Shown here: piece after piece, positions 1 to 7,598 of the stretch
Position numbering within the stretch: position 1 is the first letter of the stretch
Layout: each line of letters opens with the position of its first letter
Source of the DNA: Rugamonas apoptosis
GTDB lineage: Bacteria > Pseudomonadota > Gammaproteobacteria > Burkholderiales > Burkholderiaceae_D
NCBI RefSeq assembly: GCF_014042355.1
Contig: NZ_JACEZU010000018.1
Coordinates: forward strand, 18,532-82,531
DNA: 64,000 bases
Reading direction: 5' to 3'
The notes under the pieces: generated by a model
The model's database searches: none
What the model was told of the DNA's origin: nothing
The model's input: the letters and a program-made list of their open reading frames with translations, nothing else
Program-made: the position numbers and the translations under genes

Positions 1-1
1 C

Positions 2-262
2 GCCTATCAGCTGGCCGGCCAGCAAAATTCCGAGCGGATCGCCGACAACGACATTGTTTATGGCCTGGTTCTCGATCTGTTGCGCCGCGCCTTGGTCGAT
101 GGAAATATCGATGCCACGCTCCGTGCTGAACAGTTGGCCGAGTATTTTGCCTTCTTGCGCTTGTCGAGCCTCATGCACTGGCTGGCCAGGCCCAACTCCT
201 CGCTGCTCACCCTGTACGAAGACATGCTTGGTTTCTTCATCAATGGCACACGCACAAAATAG
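2..262 (+). CDS. TetR-like transcriptional regulator, C-terminal fragment (cut by window edge)
   Basis: An open frame runs in from the left edge and ends at a TAG. About 86 residues are visible, all helical in character, with a leucine-rich stretch ending in GFFINGTRTK. No DNA-binding helix-turn-helix lies inside the window, so the TetR assignment rests only on the helical C-terminal ligand/dimerisation-domain look and on the short gap (56 bp) to a downstream hydrolase, a common TetR arrangement. A wholly different helical protein cannot be excluded. Confidence 0.45.
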   Translation, partial: AYQLAGQQNSERIADNDIVYGLVLDLLRRALVDGNIDATLRAEQLAEYFAFLRLSSLMHWLARPNSSLLTLYEDMLGFFINGTRTK

Positions 263-318
263 CCGCGTGCCGATCGCGTCCGAGGTTTTCACCTATCCCG
301 CCACTCCTGAAAGCTCCC

Positions 319-1215
319 ATGCCATCCATCTTCGCGTCCCAACTTAAGCGTCTTGCCGCATGTGCGCTTGCCAAAGCAATCGACTACCAAACCAAGGCGG
401 CCAAGCTACGCCTTGTCAGCGTTGAAATGAGTTTTGGCACCATCTGCTATCTCGACAGCATTGAGCAGCGTGCCAAGCACGCCATCCTCATGCTCCATGG
501 CGCGGGTGCCGAAAAAGAATCTTGGCTAAGCCTCGCCCAACATCTGGGCCAGACGCGCCGCATCGTCATCCCCGACTTGCCCGGACACGGAAATAGCAGC
601 GCCGACCTGTCGCTCAACTACGACATCTCGCACCAAACCAGCCGCGTGCTTGCATTCATGAACCGTTTGGATCTGGAAAAAGTGCATTTGATTGCCAATT
701 CGATGGGAGGAGCCATTGCGCTGCGCCTGGCCAGCCAGCATCCCGACCGGCTGGCTTCCCTGCAATTGATCGACTGTGCCGGTGCGCAGAGTACACCGGA
801 TACCATCACAGCCATGTTCAAAGACGGCACCAATAATCCCCTGGTTGCTGTGCGCAGCCTTGCCGATTTCAAATTGCTGATGAATACAGCGATGAGCAAA
901 CCTCCGTATATTCCCGGTTTTTTCCTTGCCGTGCTGGCCGACAGGAAAATCAGCCGTGCATCCATCGATGAAAAAATCTACCGTGATATCGCGCGCGACC
1001 TAGATCAGCGCGCCATTCTTGAACGGATCGCCGTGCCGACTTCCATTATCTGGGGAGCCGAAGACCGAATACTGTCTGTGGAAGATGCAGCCTTGCTCCA
1101 TGAGAAAATTGCCGGCAGCGAGAAACTGATCTTGGAAGGGCTGGGACATGTACCCATGGTCGAAGCCCCGAAGCTGCTTGCATCTCACTGCCTGCGTTTT
1201 TTGAATGCACTGTAA
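319..1215 (+). CDS. alpha/beta hydrolase
   Basis: This 298-residue protein has the alpha/beta-hydrolase fold signature. An oxyanion-hole HG lies at residues 60-61, followed by DLPGHGNS at 86-93. The nucleophile elbow is N-S-M-G-G with Ser128, the acid is probably Asp249 (WGAEDR), and the catalytic histidine is His277 (GLGHVPM). All three triad residues are present, so it should be an active esterase, lipase or C-C hydrolase; the substrate cannot be told. About 35 extra N-terminal residues precede the fold. It follows the TetR-like fragment on the same strand and ends just before a hairpin terminator. The ATG at 319 has only a weak ribosome site (GAAAG). Confidence 0.85.
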   Translation: MPSIFASQLKRLAACALAKAIDYQTKAAKLRLVSVEMSFGTICYLDSIEQRAKHAILMLHGAGAEKESWLSLAQHLGQTRRIVIPDLPGHGNSSADLSLNYDISHQTSRVLAFMNRLDLEKVHLIANSMGGAIALRLASQHPDRLASLQLIDCAGAQSTPDTITAMFKDGTNNPLVAVRSLADFKLLMNTAMSKPPYIPGFFLAVLADRKISRASIDEKIYRDIARDLDQRAILERIAVPTSIIWGAEDRILSVEDAALLHEKIAGSEKLILEGLGHVPMVEAPKLLASHCLRFLNAL

Positions 1216-1226
1216 GTGCCCATGCC

Positions 1227-1276
1227 CATGCCGACACGCATCATCTCATCTCAGCGTGTCTGGCATGACTATTTTT
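1227..1276 (+). terminator. Rho-independent terminator after the hydrolase
   Basis: Arms CATGCC-G-ACACGC (1227-1239) and GCGTGT-CT-GGCATG (1254-1267) form a 12-bp stem with a small internal loop, followed by ACTATTTTT. The position directly after the hydrolase stop fits a terminator for that transcript. Confidence 0.6.
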
Positions 1277-1331
1277 GGATCAACGCAGGATCTTCTATTC
1301 GCCCCTTGAATAAGAATCAGTAGTCCTTAGG

Positions 1332-1643
1332 TTAGCGCGCGAATTTGGCCGCTATATGATATTTGACCAAACACGCACTAAAGAAGCCATCACCCGCTGC
1401 CTTGAAATAAGTGATGACATCTTGCGACAACCGGATATTGATGCGCTCCTTTGGGAACTCGACGCGGGGACGCCCACGAGGCTTAAGCATTTCCTTGGCC
1501 ATCTGCTCGCCGAATATCTGAGGTAGCACCTCGTTAGCTGGACCCACCTTGGCGACGCTCTCAGCCGTCCACGCTGGATTCTCATCGTCCAGCCGTTCAG
1601 GGGTTGGTCTTTCCCTCATACCATGCCCTGCAACACCCGCCAT
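1332..1643 (-). CDS. BrnA-type antitoxin, orphan with altered C-terminus
   Basis: The middle of this 103-residue frame matches BrnA antitoxins in style: a polar N-terminus with PERLDDENPAWTAES, then GRPRVEFPKE and RLSQDVITYFKAAGDG, the ribbon-helix-helix-like part. In BrnA proteins that stretch normally continues with a W-Q-T-R type helix; here it becomes FFSACLVKYHIAAKFAR, so the tail looks replaced by a deletion or shift. The BrnT ribonuclease normally encoded just upstream is absent: the formate dehydrogenase stop codon immediately precedes this ATG. An internal ATG at 1619 may be the true start. It is probably a decaying antitoxin left after loss of its toxin. Confidence 0.55.
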   Translation of the reverse strand: MAGVAGHGMRERPTPERLDDENPAWTAESVAKVGPANEVLPQIFGEQMAKEMLKPRGRPRVEFPKERINIRLSQDVITYFKAAGDGFFSACLVKYHIAAKFAR

Positions 1644-4322
1644 TCATACGGGCGCCACGCAGACCGCCGTCACCTTGTATTCGGGCGTGTGCGCCAGCCG
1701 GTCGCGGTACGGCGAGGTGAGCCGGTTCACGTGCAGGTCGGGCCGGTGGAAGGTGGTGAACAGTTCGCCCGGCTTGACGCGGGGGCTGATCCGCAGCGGC
1801 AGCTCCACCTCGCCGTAGCGGCTGCGCACGCGCACGCGCACGCCGTCGGCCAGGCCCAGGCGGGCCGCGTCGGCGGGCGCCATGTCGAGCAGGTCGCTGG
1901 CCTGCAACTGCGCGTTGCCGCCACGGTAGGTCATGGTGCCAGCGTTGAAGTGGTACAGGCCGCGCCCCGTCATCAGCGCGAACGGGTATTCGCGGTCGCA
2001 CTGTTCGGGCGTGGCCACATAGGGAATTTGCGCCAGCCGTGCGCGCGTGGCGCCGGCGAAGCTGTCGCCATGCAGGATGGGCGTGCCGGGATGGGCGTCG
2101 TCGTCGCGTTGCGGGCAGGGCCAGTGCAGGCTTTCCGTTTCCAGCCGCCGGTAACTGAGGCCCGCGCCGGCCGGCCACACGGCCCGCACTTCATTCCAGA
2201 CCGCTTGCGGCCCGTCGAAGCTGAAGCCTTGCGCGTGGCCCATGCGCTGTGCCAGTTGCTGGATGATCCACCAGTCCGGCCGCGCGTCGCCGGGTGGCGG
2301 CACGGCTTGCCGTACGCGCTGCACGCGGCGGTCGGAATTCATGAAGGTGCCGTCGCGCTCGAACACGCTGGCGGCCGGGAAGAACACGGTGCCGAAAGCG
2401 CGCGCCGTCTCGTTGAGGAACAGGTCCTGCACGATCACGCATTCCAGTTGGCGCATGGCTAGTTCGCTGGCGTGCTGGTTGGCCATCGACATGTAGACGT
2501 CGTAGCCGAACGCCCACAGCGCTTTCACCTTGCCGGCCGCCGCGCCGTCCAGCATCTGCATCAGGTCCAGGCCATCGGTGGCGGGCAGGGCGCCGCCCCA
2601 CACGGCTTCGAAGCGGGCGCGCGCCTGCGCCAGCGGCTGCGATCCGGTCAGCGTGGCCGGCTCGCAACCCATCTGCGCGGAACCCTGCACGTTGTTCTGG
2701 CCGCGCAGCGGGTTGATGCCGCTGCCCGCGCGGCCCAGGTTACCCGTCAACAGCGCCAGGTTAATCAGCGCCATCACGCCTTCCGTACCTTGCGTGTGTT
2801 CCGTCATGCCCAGGCCGTGGAAGCACATGGCCGGCTCGCTGCTGGCGTACAGCCTTGCCGCCGCGCGGATATCGGCCGCCGCCACGCCGCATTGGCCGCT
2901 GACCGCCTCGGGCGCATAGGCGCGCGAGAAGGCGGTGAATTCCTCCAGCCCGTCCACGCGCTGGGCCACGAAGTGCTGGTCCAGCAAGCCTTCCTCGATG
3001 ATGGCGGCCGCCATGGCGTTGAACAGCAGGACGTTGGCGCCGGGCCGCACGGCCAGATGGATCTGCGCATATTCAGCCAGTTCCGTGCGGCGCGGATCGA
3101 CCACGATCAGCGCCGCGCCCTTCAACACGGCTTGCTTGATGCGGGCGCCGACGATGGGATGGTTCTCGGTGGGGTTGCAGCCGCATAGCAGGAAGCAGCG
3201 GGCCTGTTCGATATCGTCGAAGGCGTTGGTGGCCGCGCCCGTCCCCAGCATGGCCTTGAGCGCCCTGGCTGACGGCGTGTGGCACACGCGCGCGCAGCAA
3301 TCGACGTTGTTGGTGCCGATGACCATGCGCGCGAATTTCTGCGCCAGGTAGTTTTCCTCGTTGGTGGCGCGGGCCGAGCCGAGTACGCCAATGGCATCCG
3401 CGCCATGCTGGTCGCGGATGCGCCGCAGGGTGGCGGCCGCGTGGTCCAGCGCCTCGTGCCAGCTGACGGCGCGCCAGGCGCCGCCATCGCCGTCCCGCAG
3501 CATGGGCGTGGTGACGCGGTCCGGCGCGTGGTTGTATTCGAACGCGTAACGGCCCTTGACGCACAGGTGGCCGTGGTTGACCGGGTGTTCGGCCGGCCGC
3601 ACGGCCACCACCTTGCCATCGCGGCTGCCCACGTCCATCTGGCAGCCGACGCCGCAATAGACGCAGGTGCTGCGCGTCCATTGCGTGACGGTGGCGGCGG
3701 CCGGCGCGTCACGACGGTCGAAGATGGCGCCGGTGGGGCAGGTGTCGGCGCAGGCGCCGCAGGACACGCAGCCGCTGTCGGCCAATGAACCGCCCAGCGC
3801 GCTGCCCACATGGGTGCGTTCGCCGCGCTGCCATACCTGCCACACGAATTGGCCCTGCAGTTCGTCGCAGATGCGCACGCAGCGGTTGCAGGAGATGCAG
3901 CGGTCCATCGCCACGCCCAGATAGGGATGGCTGTCGTCGGCGTAGCGTTCCTGCCAGGGCGCGCCGCCCGCCGTCACGCCGTAGCGCGCCAGCAACCGGT
4001 GGAAGGGCTGCTCCGGTTCCGCCTCCACAGCGGCGGCTGGATAGCGCGCGGCCAGCAGCGACAAATTGGTCCGCCGCAGCGATTCGATGGCCGGCGTGGC
4101 CGTGCGCACCGCCATGCCTTCGGCGACGATGGTGGTGCAGCTGGAGACGGGGCGCGGCTCGCCTTCGACTTCCACCACGCACATGCGGCAACCGCCCGCC
4201 GGTCGCACGCGCTGGTCGTGGCACAAGTGGGGAATGTCGCGCCGGGCCGCCAGCAGCACGTGCAGCAGCGTGTCGCCCGGTTGCGCCGTGTGCGGCACGC
4301 CGTCGATGGTCAGATGAAGCAT
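1644..4322 (-). CDS. fdhF: NAD-dependent formate dehydrogenase, alpha (catalytic) subunit
   Basis: This 892-residue subunit oxidises formate to CO2 at a bis-molybdopterin Mo or W centre. From the N-terminus it shows a [2Fe-2S] ferredoxin domain (Cys34, 45, 48, 62), two [4Fe-4S] motifs (Cys142/145/148/152 and 185/188/191/195), and the molybdopterin-domain [4Fe-4S] site (Cys220/223/227/254). The metal ligand is Cys347 in CCARVCHTPS, where selenoenzymes carry selenocysteine. The start ATG at 4322 overlaps the end of the beta-subunit gene by 13 bp, with GAGGA upstream, so translation is coupled. The frame is open further upstream, but that part is antisense-like and lies inside the beta gene. Cofactor cargo resembles Cupriavidus FdsA and Methylorubrum Fdh1A. 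Confidence 0.93.
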   Translation of the reverse strand: MLHLTIDGVPHTAQPGDTLLHVLLAARRDIPHLCHDQRVRPAGGCRMCVVEVEGEPRPVSSCTTIVAEGMAVRTATPAIESLRRTNLSLLAARYPAAAVEAEPEQPFHRLLARYGVTAGGAPWQERYADDSHPYLGVAMDRCISCNRCVRICDELQGQFVWQVWQRGERTHVGSALGGSLADSGCVSCGACADTCPTGAIFDRRDAPAAATVTQWTRSTCVYCGVGCQMDVGSRDGKVVAVRPAEHPVNHGHLCVKGRYAFEYNHAPDRVTTPMLRDGDGGAWRAVSWHEALDHAAATLRRIRDQHGADAIGVLGSARATNEENYLAQKFARMVIGTNNVDCCARVCHTPSARALKAMLGTGAATNAFDDIEQARCFLLCGCNPTENHPIVGARIKQAVLKGAALIVVDPRRTELAEYAQIHLAVRPGANVLLFNAMAAAIIEEGLLDQHFVAQRVDGLEEFTAFSRAYAPEAVSGQCGVAAADIRAAARLYASSEPAMCFHGLGMTEHTQGTEGVMALINLALLTGNLGRAGSGINPLRGQNNVQGSAQMGCEPATLTGSQPLAQARARFEAVWGGALPATDGLDLMQMLDGAAAGKVKALWAFGYDVYMSMANQHASELAMRQLECVIVQDLFLNETARAFGTVFFPAASVFERDGTFMNSDRRVQRVRQAVPPPGDARPDWWIIQQLAQRMGHAQGFSFDGPQAVWNEVRAVWPAGAGLSYRRLETESLHWPCPQRDDDAHPGTPILHGDSFAGATRARLAQIPYVATPEQCDREYPFALMTGRGLYHFNAGTMTYRGGNAQLQASDLLDMAPADAARLGLADGVRVRVRSRYGEVELPLRISPRVKPGELFTTFHRPDLHVNRLTSPYRDRLAHTPEYKVTAVCVAPV

Positions 4323-5770
4323 GATGCCAGTTCCTCGGGATAGTGGCGGGCGATCGATTGCGCGAATTCGGCCAGCCCCCGGCCGTGACCACACAAGCTG
4401 GTGGCGGCCAGCGCCTCGACCAGCGCGCGCCAGCGCTGGCCATCGCCGCGCTGTCCGGCCACCGCTTGCGTGGCCATGCGCGCCAGCTCCGGACTGCCCA
4501 GGTGGCAGGGCGTGCACTTGCCGCACGATTCCACCGCGCCGAAGCGGAACACGTGGGCCAGCAGTTGCGCGATGGAGGTGGCGTCCGTCACGGCCAGCAC
4601 GCCGCCGTGGCCCACGGCGCCACCGGCGGCCTGCATGGCGCGGTAATCGAGCAGCGTATCGAACTGGGACGGCGGCAGCAGGCCGGCCAGCGGGCCGCCC
4701 ACCATCAGGCCCGTCAAGCGGCCGTGCCGCACGCCCTGGCCCAGCATCTCGACGATGGTGCGCAGGCTGATGCCGAACTCCACTTCGTACAGGCCGGGCC
4801 TGCGGAACAGGGAACTGAGCGACAGCAGCTTGGTGCCGGTGCTGCCGGCCGTGCCCAGCGCCGCGTAGCGCGCCGCGCCATGCTGCATGATCCACGGAAT
4901 GGCGCACAGGGTTTCCACGTTGTTGACCAGGGTGGGTGCGCCTTCCAGGCCGTGGTCCGTGATCTGGGGCGGGCGCAGCCGCGCTTCCGGGCGCCGGCCT
5001 TCGATCGCGTTCAGCATGGCTGTCTCCTCGCCGCACAGGTAGCTGCCGTGGCCCAGCACCAGTTCCAGGTCGAAGCAGTGGGCCGAACCGGCGACTTGAT
5101 GTCCCAGCCAGCCGGCCGCGTAGGCCTGGGCCAGCGCGTCGCGCAGCACGGTGGCGGCGCCATCGTATTCCTTGCGCAGGTAGATGATGCCATGGGTGGC
5201 GCCCACCGTCACGCCGGCAATCAGCATCGCTTCGATCAGGCGGAACGGGTCGGCCTCCATCAGCATGCGGTCGCTGAAGGCGCCGGGGTCGCCTTCGTCG
5301 GCGTTGGCGACGACGTACTTCCTGGCCGCGTGCTGCTGCTCCACCTTGCGCCATTTGGCGCCGGCGGGGTAGCCGGCACCGCCCCGTCCGCGCAGGCCGG
5401 ATTCGTCCAGCGCCTGCAGCACGGCTTGCGGCCCCAGCGTCAACGCCTGGCGCAAGCCCGCGCCGCCACCGCCGGCCAGGTAGTGTTCCAGGTGGCGCAC
5501 GCCGCCCGCCACCACATTGCCCAGCAGGACGGTTTCTTCCGCATGCACTTCGCAGTAGGGTGGGGTGGTGTTGCCGTGGCTGGCCGGCGCCTGGTAGCAC
5601 TGGCCCAGGCAGTACACGGGAGCGGGGTCCTGCACCGGGTTGGCCCAGCGGGCCGGGTCGGCCTGGCGCGCCAGAAAGCAGGCCAGGCCCTGGCAGGCCT
5701 TGCCTTGCAAGCCAACATGCTCCAGGTGGTAGAAGCTGTGCGCCGCGAGATCACGATGAATGGGTATCAT
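4310..5770 (-). CDS. fdsB: formate dehydrogenase beta subunit (diaphorase) with fused N-terminal Fe-S domain
   Basis: This NuoF-like subunit passes electrons from the alpha subunit to NAD+ through FMN. The N-terminal ~65 residues hold four cysteines (26, 31, 54, 58) of a thioredoxin-like [2Fe-2S] domain. The NuoF core follows, with the glycine-rich FMN loop GLRGRGGAGYPAGAKW, and then the [4Fe-4S] site ESCGKCTPC with a later SLCGHG cysteine. About 486 residues from the ATG at 5770; the frame is open to 5875, but the extra residues lie in what looks like promoter DNA. No separate gamma (FdsG) or FdsC/FdsD chaperone genes occur beside it, so the enzyme looks like the two-subunit type known from Methylorubrum FDH1. 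Confidence 0.9.
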   Translation of the reverse strand: MIPIHRDLAAHSFYHLEHVGLQGKACQGLACFLARQADPARWANPVQDPAPVYCLGQCYQAPASHGNTTPPYCEVHAEETVLLGNVVAGGVRHLEHYLAGGGGAGLRQALTLGPQAVLQALDESGLRGRGGAGYPAGAKWRKVEQQHAARKYVVANADEGDPGAFSDRMLMEADPFRLIEAMLIAGVTVGATHGIIYLRKEYDGAATVLRDALAQAYAAGWLGHQVAGSAHCFDLELVLGHGSYLCGEETAMLNAIEGRRPEARLRPPQITDHGLEGAPTLVNNVETLCAIPWIMQHGAARYAALGTAGSTGTKLLSLSSLFRRPGLYEVEFGISLRTIVEMLGQGVRHGRLTGLMVGGPLAGLLPPSQFDTLLDYRAMQAAGGAVGHGGVLAVTDATSIAQLLAHVFRFGAVESCGKCTPCHLGSPELARMATQAVAGQRGDGQRWRALVEALAATSLCGHGRGLAEFAQSIARHYPEELASCFI

Positions 5771-5844
5771 GAAGAACACCGTCGTGTGGACTACGGTTGG
5801 ACTACGTTTGCACCATGTTTGCACTATTGCGCCAGCGTACGCGG

Positions 5845-5856
5845 TTGGCGCGCCAA
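5845..5856. promoter_or_regulatory. 12-bp perfect palindrome, possible operator
   Basis: TTGGCGCGCCAA is its own reverse complement and lies 75 bp upstream of the fdsB-like start codon, where a repressor or activator could bind. The binding protein is unknown. Confidence 0.35.
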
Positions 5857-5861
5857 TTTGA

Positions 5862-5875
5862 CTGATCCAGATCAA
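5862..5875. promoter_or_regulatory. FNR/ANR-like box
   Basis: CTGATCCAGATCAA matches the FNR-family consensus TTGAT-N4-ATCAA with one mismatch. FNR-type regulators act at low oxygen, which would suit formate oxidation. The sequence is seen; binding is inferred. Confidence 0.45.
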
Positions 5876-5900
5876 CTTTGCCTTAGTAAATAATTGACAA

Positions 5901-5914
5901 TGACCGGCCGGTCA
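5901..5914. promoter_or_regulatory. 14-bp perfect palindrome, TetR-type operator candidate
   Basis: TGACCGGCCGGTCA is perfectly symmetric and sits one base after a TTGACA hexamer (5894-5899), so a bound protein would block a promoter reading toward phbB. TetR-family operators often have this form, but no TetR gene is adjacent here. Confidence 0.45.
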
Positions 5915-6017
5915 GCCGCGCTCTGGCTGTGCGCGCGGTCGCGCGGCGAGGGTGGCGTGCGCGTACCCGCCTGGTCTATATCACTTGTACGCTGGCGTGC
6001 ACGCCGCAACAGGTTCA

Positions 6018-6029
6018 GAATAGCTATTC
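6018..6029. promoter_or_regulatory. 12-bp perfect palindrome upstream of phbB
   Basis: GAATAGCTATTC is perfectly symmetric and lies 87 bp upstream of the phbB start. It may be an operator; no binding partner can be named. Confidence 0.3.
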
Positions 6030-6115
6030 CGTCCGCCGCTACATTGGTGGGCGCGCGTCTTCATCACATCACCCTGGCATCGCGCGGCAATGCGCTTACT
6101 ACAAGGAGAACTGAG

Positions 6116-6838
6116 ATGCAAAGATTAGCATTGGTGACCGGCGGCACCCGCGGCCTGGGGCAGGCCATTTCACTGGCACTGAAGGCGGCGGGTCATCGCG
6201 TGGCGGCCGTCTATCACGACAACGCGGAGGCGGCGCAAGCGTTTTCGCAATCGTCCGGCATTCCCGTGTTCCATTGGGACGTGTCGGTGTATTCGGCCTG
6301 CGGGCTGGGCGTGGCCGAGGTGGAACATGAACTGGGGCCGATCGACATCCTGGTCAACAACGCCGGCATCACGGACGACGCCGTCATGCACAAGATGACG
6401 CCGGAGCAGTGGTGGAACGTCATCAACACCAATCTCGGTTCCATGTTCAACATGACCCGGCACGTGATGGAAGGCATGCGCGAGCGCCAGTACGGACGCA
6501 TCGTCAACATCAGCTCCATCAACGGAGAAAAAGGCCAGATCGGCCAGGCCAACTATGCGGCGGCCAAGGCCGGCATCCTCGGCTTCACCAAGGCGCTGGC
6601 GCTGGAATGCGCGCGCAAGCACATCACCGTCAACGCCATCGCGCCCGGCTATTGCGACACGTCCATGGTGGCCAAGGTGTCGCCCGATGTGCTGCGCAGC
6701 ATAGTCGACGCCATCCCCGTCGGCCGGCTCGGTACGCCCGATGAGATCGGCCGGGCCGTGGCTTTCCTGGCCGACGAAAGCGCGGGCTTTATCACGGGCG
6801 CCACGCTGGATGTGAACGGCGGGCAGTACCTGGGCTAG
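6116..6838 (+). CDS. phbB: acetoacetyl-CoA reductase (PhbB-type short-chain dehydrogenase)
   Basis: This 240-residue SDR reduces acetoacetyl-CoA to 3-hydroxybutyryl-CoA, the monomer step of polyhydroxybutyrate synthesis. It has the nucleotide loop TGGTRGLG (residues 8-15), NNAG (81-84) and the catalytic Ser134, Tyr147 and Lys151. The INGEKGQIGQANY stretch around the active site is typical of PhaB proteins. The ATG at 6116 is preceded by AAGGAG at ideal spacing; the frame is open for 74 codons upstream but lacks a comparable signal. No thiolase or PHA synthase gene is adjacent, so it may act alone or with genes elsewhere; a FabG role is the main alternative. Confidence 0.85.
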   Translation: MQRLALVTGGTRGLGQAISLALKAAGHRVAAVYHDNAEAAQAFSQSSGIPVFHWDVSVYSACGLGVAEVEHELGPIDILVNNAGITDDAVMHKMTPEQWWNVINTNLGSMFNMTRHVMEGMRERQYGRIVNISSINGEKGQIGQANYAAAKAGILGFTKALALECARKHITVNAIAPGYCDTSMVAKVSPDVLRSIVDAIPVGRLGTPDEIGRAVAFLADESAGFITGATLDVNGGQYLG

Positions 6839-6926
6839 GGGATCAGTGGAAGGCACGGCCACGTCCCGGCAAGGGATGTGTGCCGCGCCGCGCCGGGTTC
6901 AGTTCGCTGGCTTCAGTTCGCCGGCT

Positions 6927-7154
6927 TCAATTCAATATGCGACGGGCTTGTATCCAGCGATGGATGTCTTCCCGCACCAGCACGTCGCGATTGGCATCGA
7001 GCACGTACTTGAATCCCTGAAACAGGAAGTCGTCATTGGGATTGCAACCGAGTGCGCGGGCGCCGTGGATCTCCACCGGCGCAGCGCCGGACAGGGGGCA
7101 TTCGCGCAATAGTTGTTGCAACGAGGGTAGTGGGTTGGTCAAAGTCGTATGCAT
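6927..7154 (-). CDS. small conserved-looking hypothetical protein
   Basis: A 75-residue soluble protein with no domain I recognise. It has a hydrophobic/polar helical C-terminus (FKYVLDANRDVLVREDIHRWIQAR) and no signal peptide or membrane segment. I chose the ATG at 7154; a TTG at 7184 would add ten residues. It stands alone, and its upstream region contains a perfect FNR-type box about 120 bp away, so it may be induced at low oxygen. Function unknown. Confidence 0.6.
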   Translation of the reverse strand: MHTTLTNPLPSLQQLLRECPLSGAAPVEIHGARALGCNPNDDFLFQGFKYVLDANRDVLVREDIHRWIQARRILN

Positions 7155-7598
7155 GGCTGGCTGCTCGCTAAGGTGAGAAATCAACGCCTGACGTCCTCAC
7201 AATATCACCGCCCAACACGCATGGAAATAGCGGCACGATAGAAAGCGACAGCAAAAAAATTCATGGTTTTTTTGATGACGATCAAAGTCCAAAAAGGCAT
7301 GTGACTGGCCTGTTTTAGGTCATCAGAAAACAGTCTTTTAGATTCATCGGCTTATTGTGGAAAGTGCAGACAACACCTGACATGAGGCGCGGCGATCTCG
7401 CGTGATGAAACGCAACATATGCGTGACGCGCACGCCGATTTGCTGCGTCGGAAATGCAACGCTCGTATTGTCGATGCACCACCATGGACCATATTGTGTT
7501 ACGCGTGCGGCGCGCGGATGTGCCAGGAATGGGACGTTAGGGCGATCCGGCACGAAACAGCTATTTCGGATCTGGGCATTTCAAGCGATAATCCTGTC
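7155..7598. other. intergenic region with FNR-type box
   Basis: This 444-bp stretch separates the small minus-strand gene from the creatininase-family gene. It is A/T-rich around 7250-7350 and contains a perfect TTGAT-N4-ATCAA site. The frame of the creatininase gene stays open back to 7419, but that part has no ribosome site and no protein-like composition. Nothing else is recognisable. Confidence 0.5.
7272..7285. promoter_or_regulatory. perfect FNR/ANR/DNR-type box
   Basis: TTGATGACGATCAA matches the TTGAT-N4-ATCAA consensus exactly, and the symmetry extends one base on each side (TTT...AAA). It lies 118 bp from the minus-strand small gene and over 300 bp from the plus-strand gene, so it most likely controls the former. 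Confidence 0.6.

Larger units (their letters stand above)
5771..6115. other. divergent regulatory region between formate dehydrogenase and phbB
   Basis: This 345-bp gene-free stretch holds the promoters of both divergent genes. I see four symmetric sites: TTGGCGCGCCAA (5845-5856), an FNR-like CTGAT-N4-ATCAA (5862-5875), TGACCGGCCGGTCA (5901-5914) directly after a TTGACA, and GAATAGCTATTC (6018-6029). No convincing open frame is present. Confidence 0.6.

Noticed and set aside
3275..3285. Possible selenocysteine in formate dehydrogenase
   Set aside because: The metal-ligand position is a normal cysteine codon (CCARVCH) and there is no in-frame TGA in the gene.
4323..5600. Upstream extension of the formate dehydrogenase alpha frame to about 1318 residues
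   Set aside because: The extra part lies inside the beta-subunit gene in another frame and is Arg/Gly/Ala-rich. The ATG at 4322 with GAGGA gives a proper ferredoxin N-terminus.
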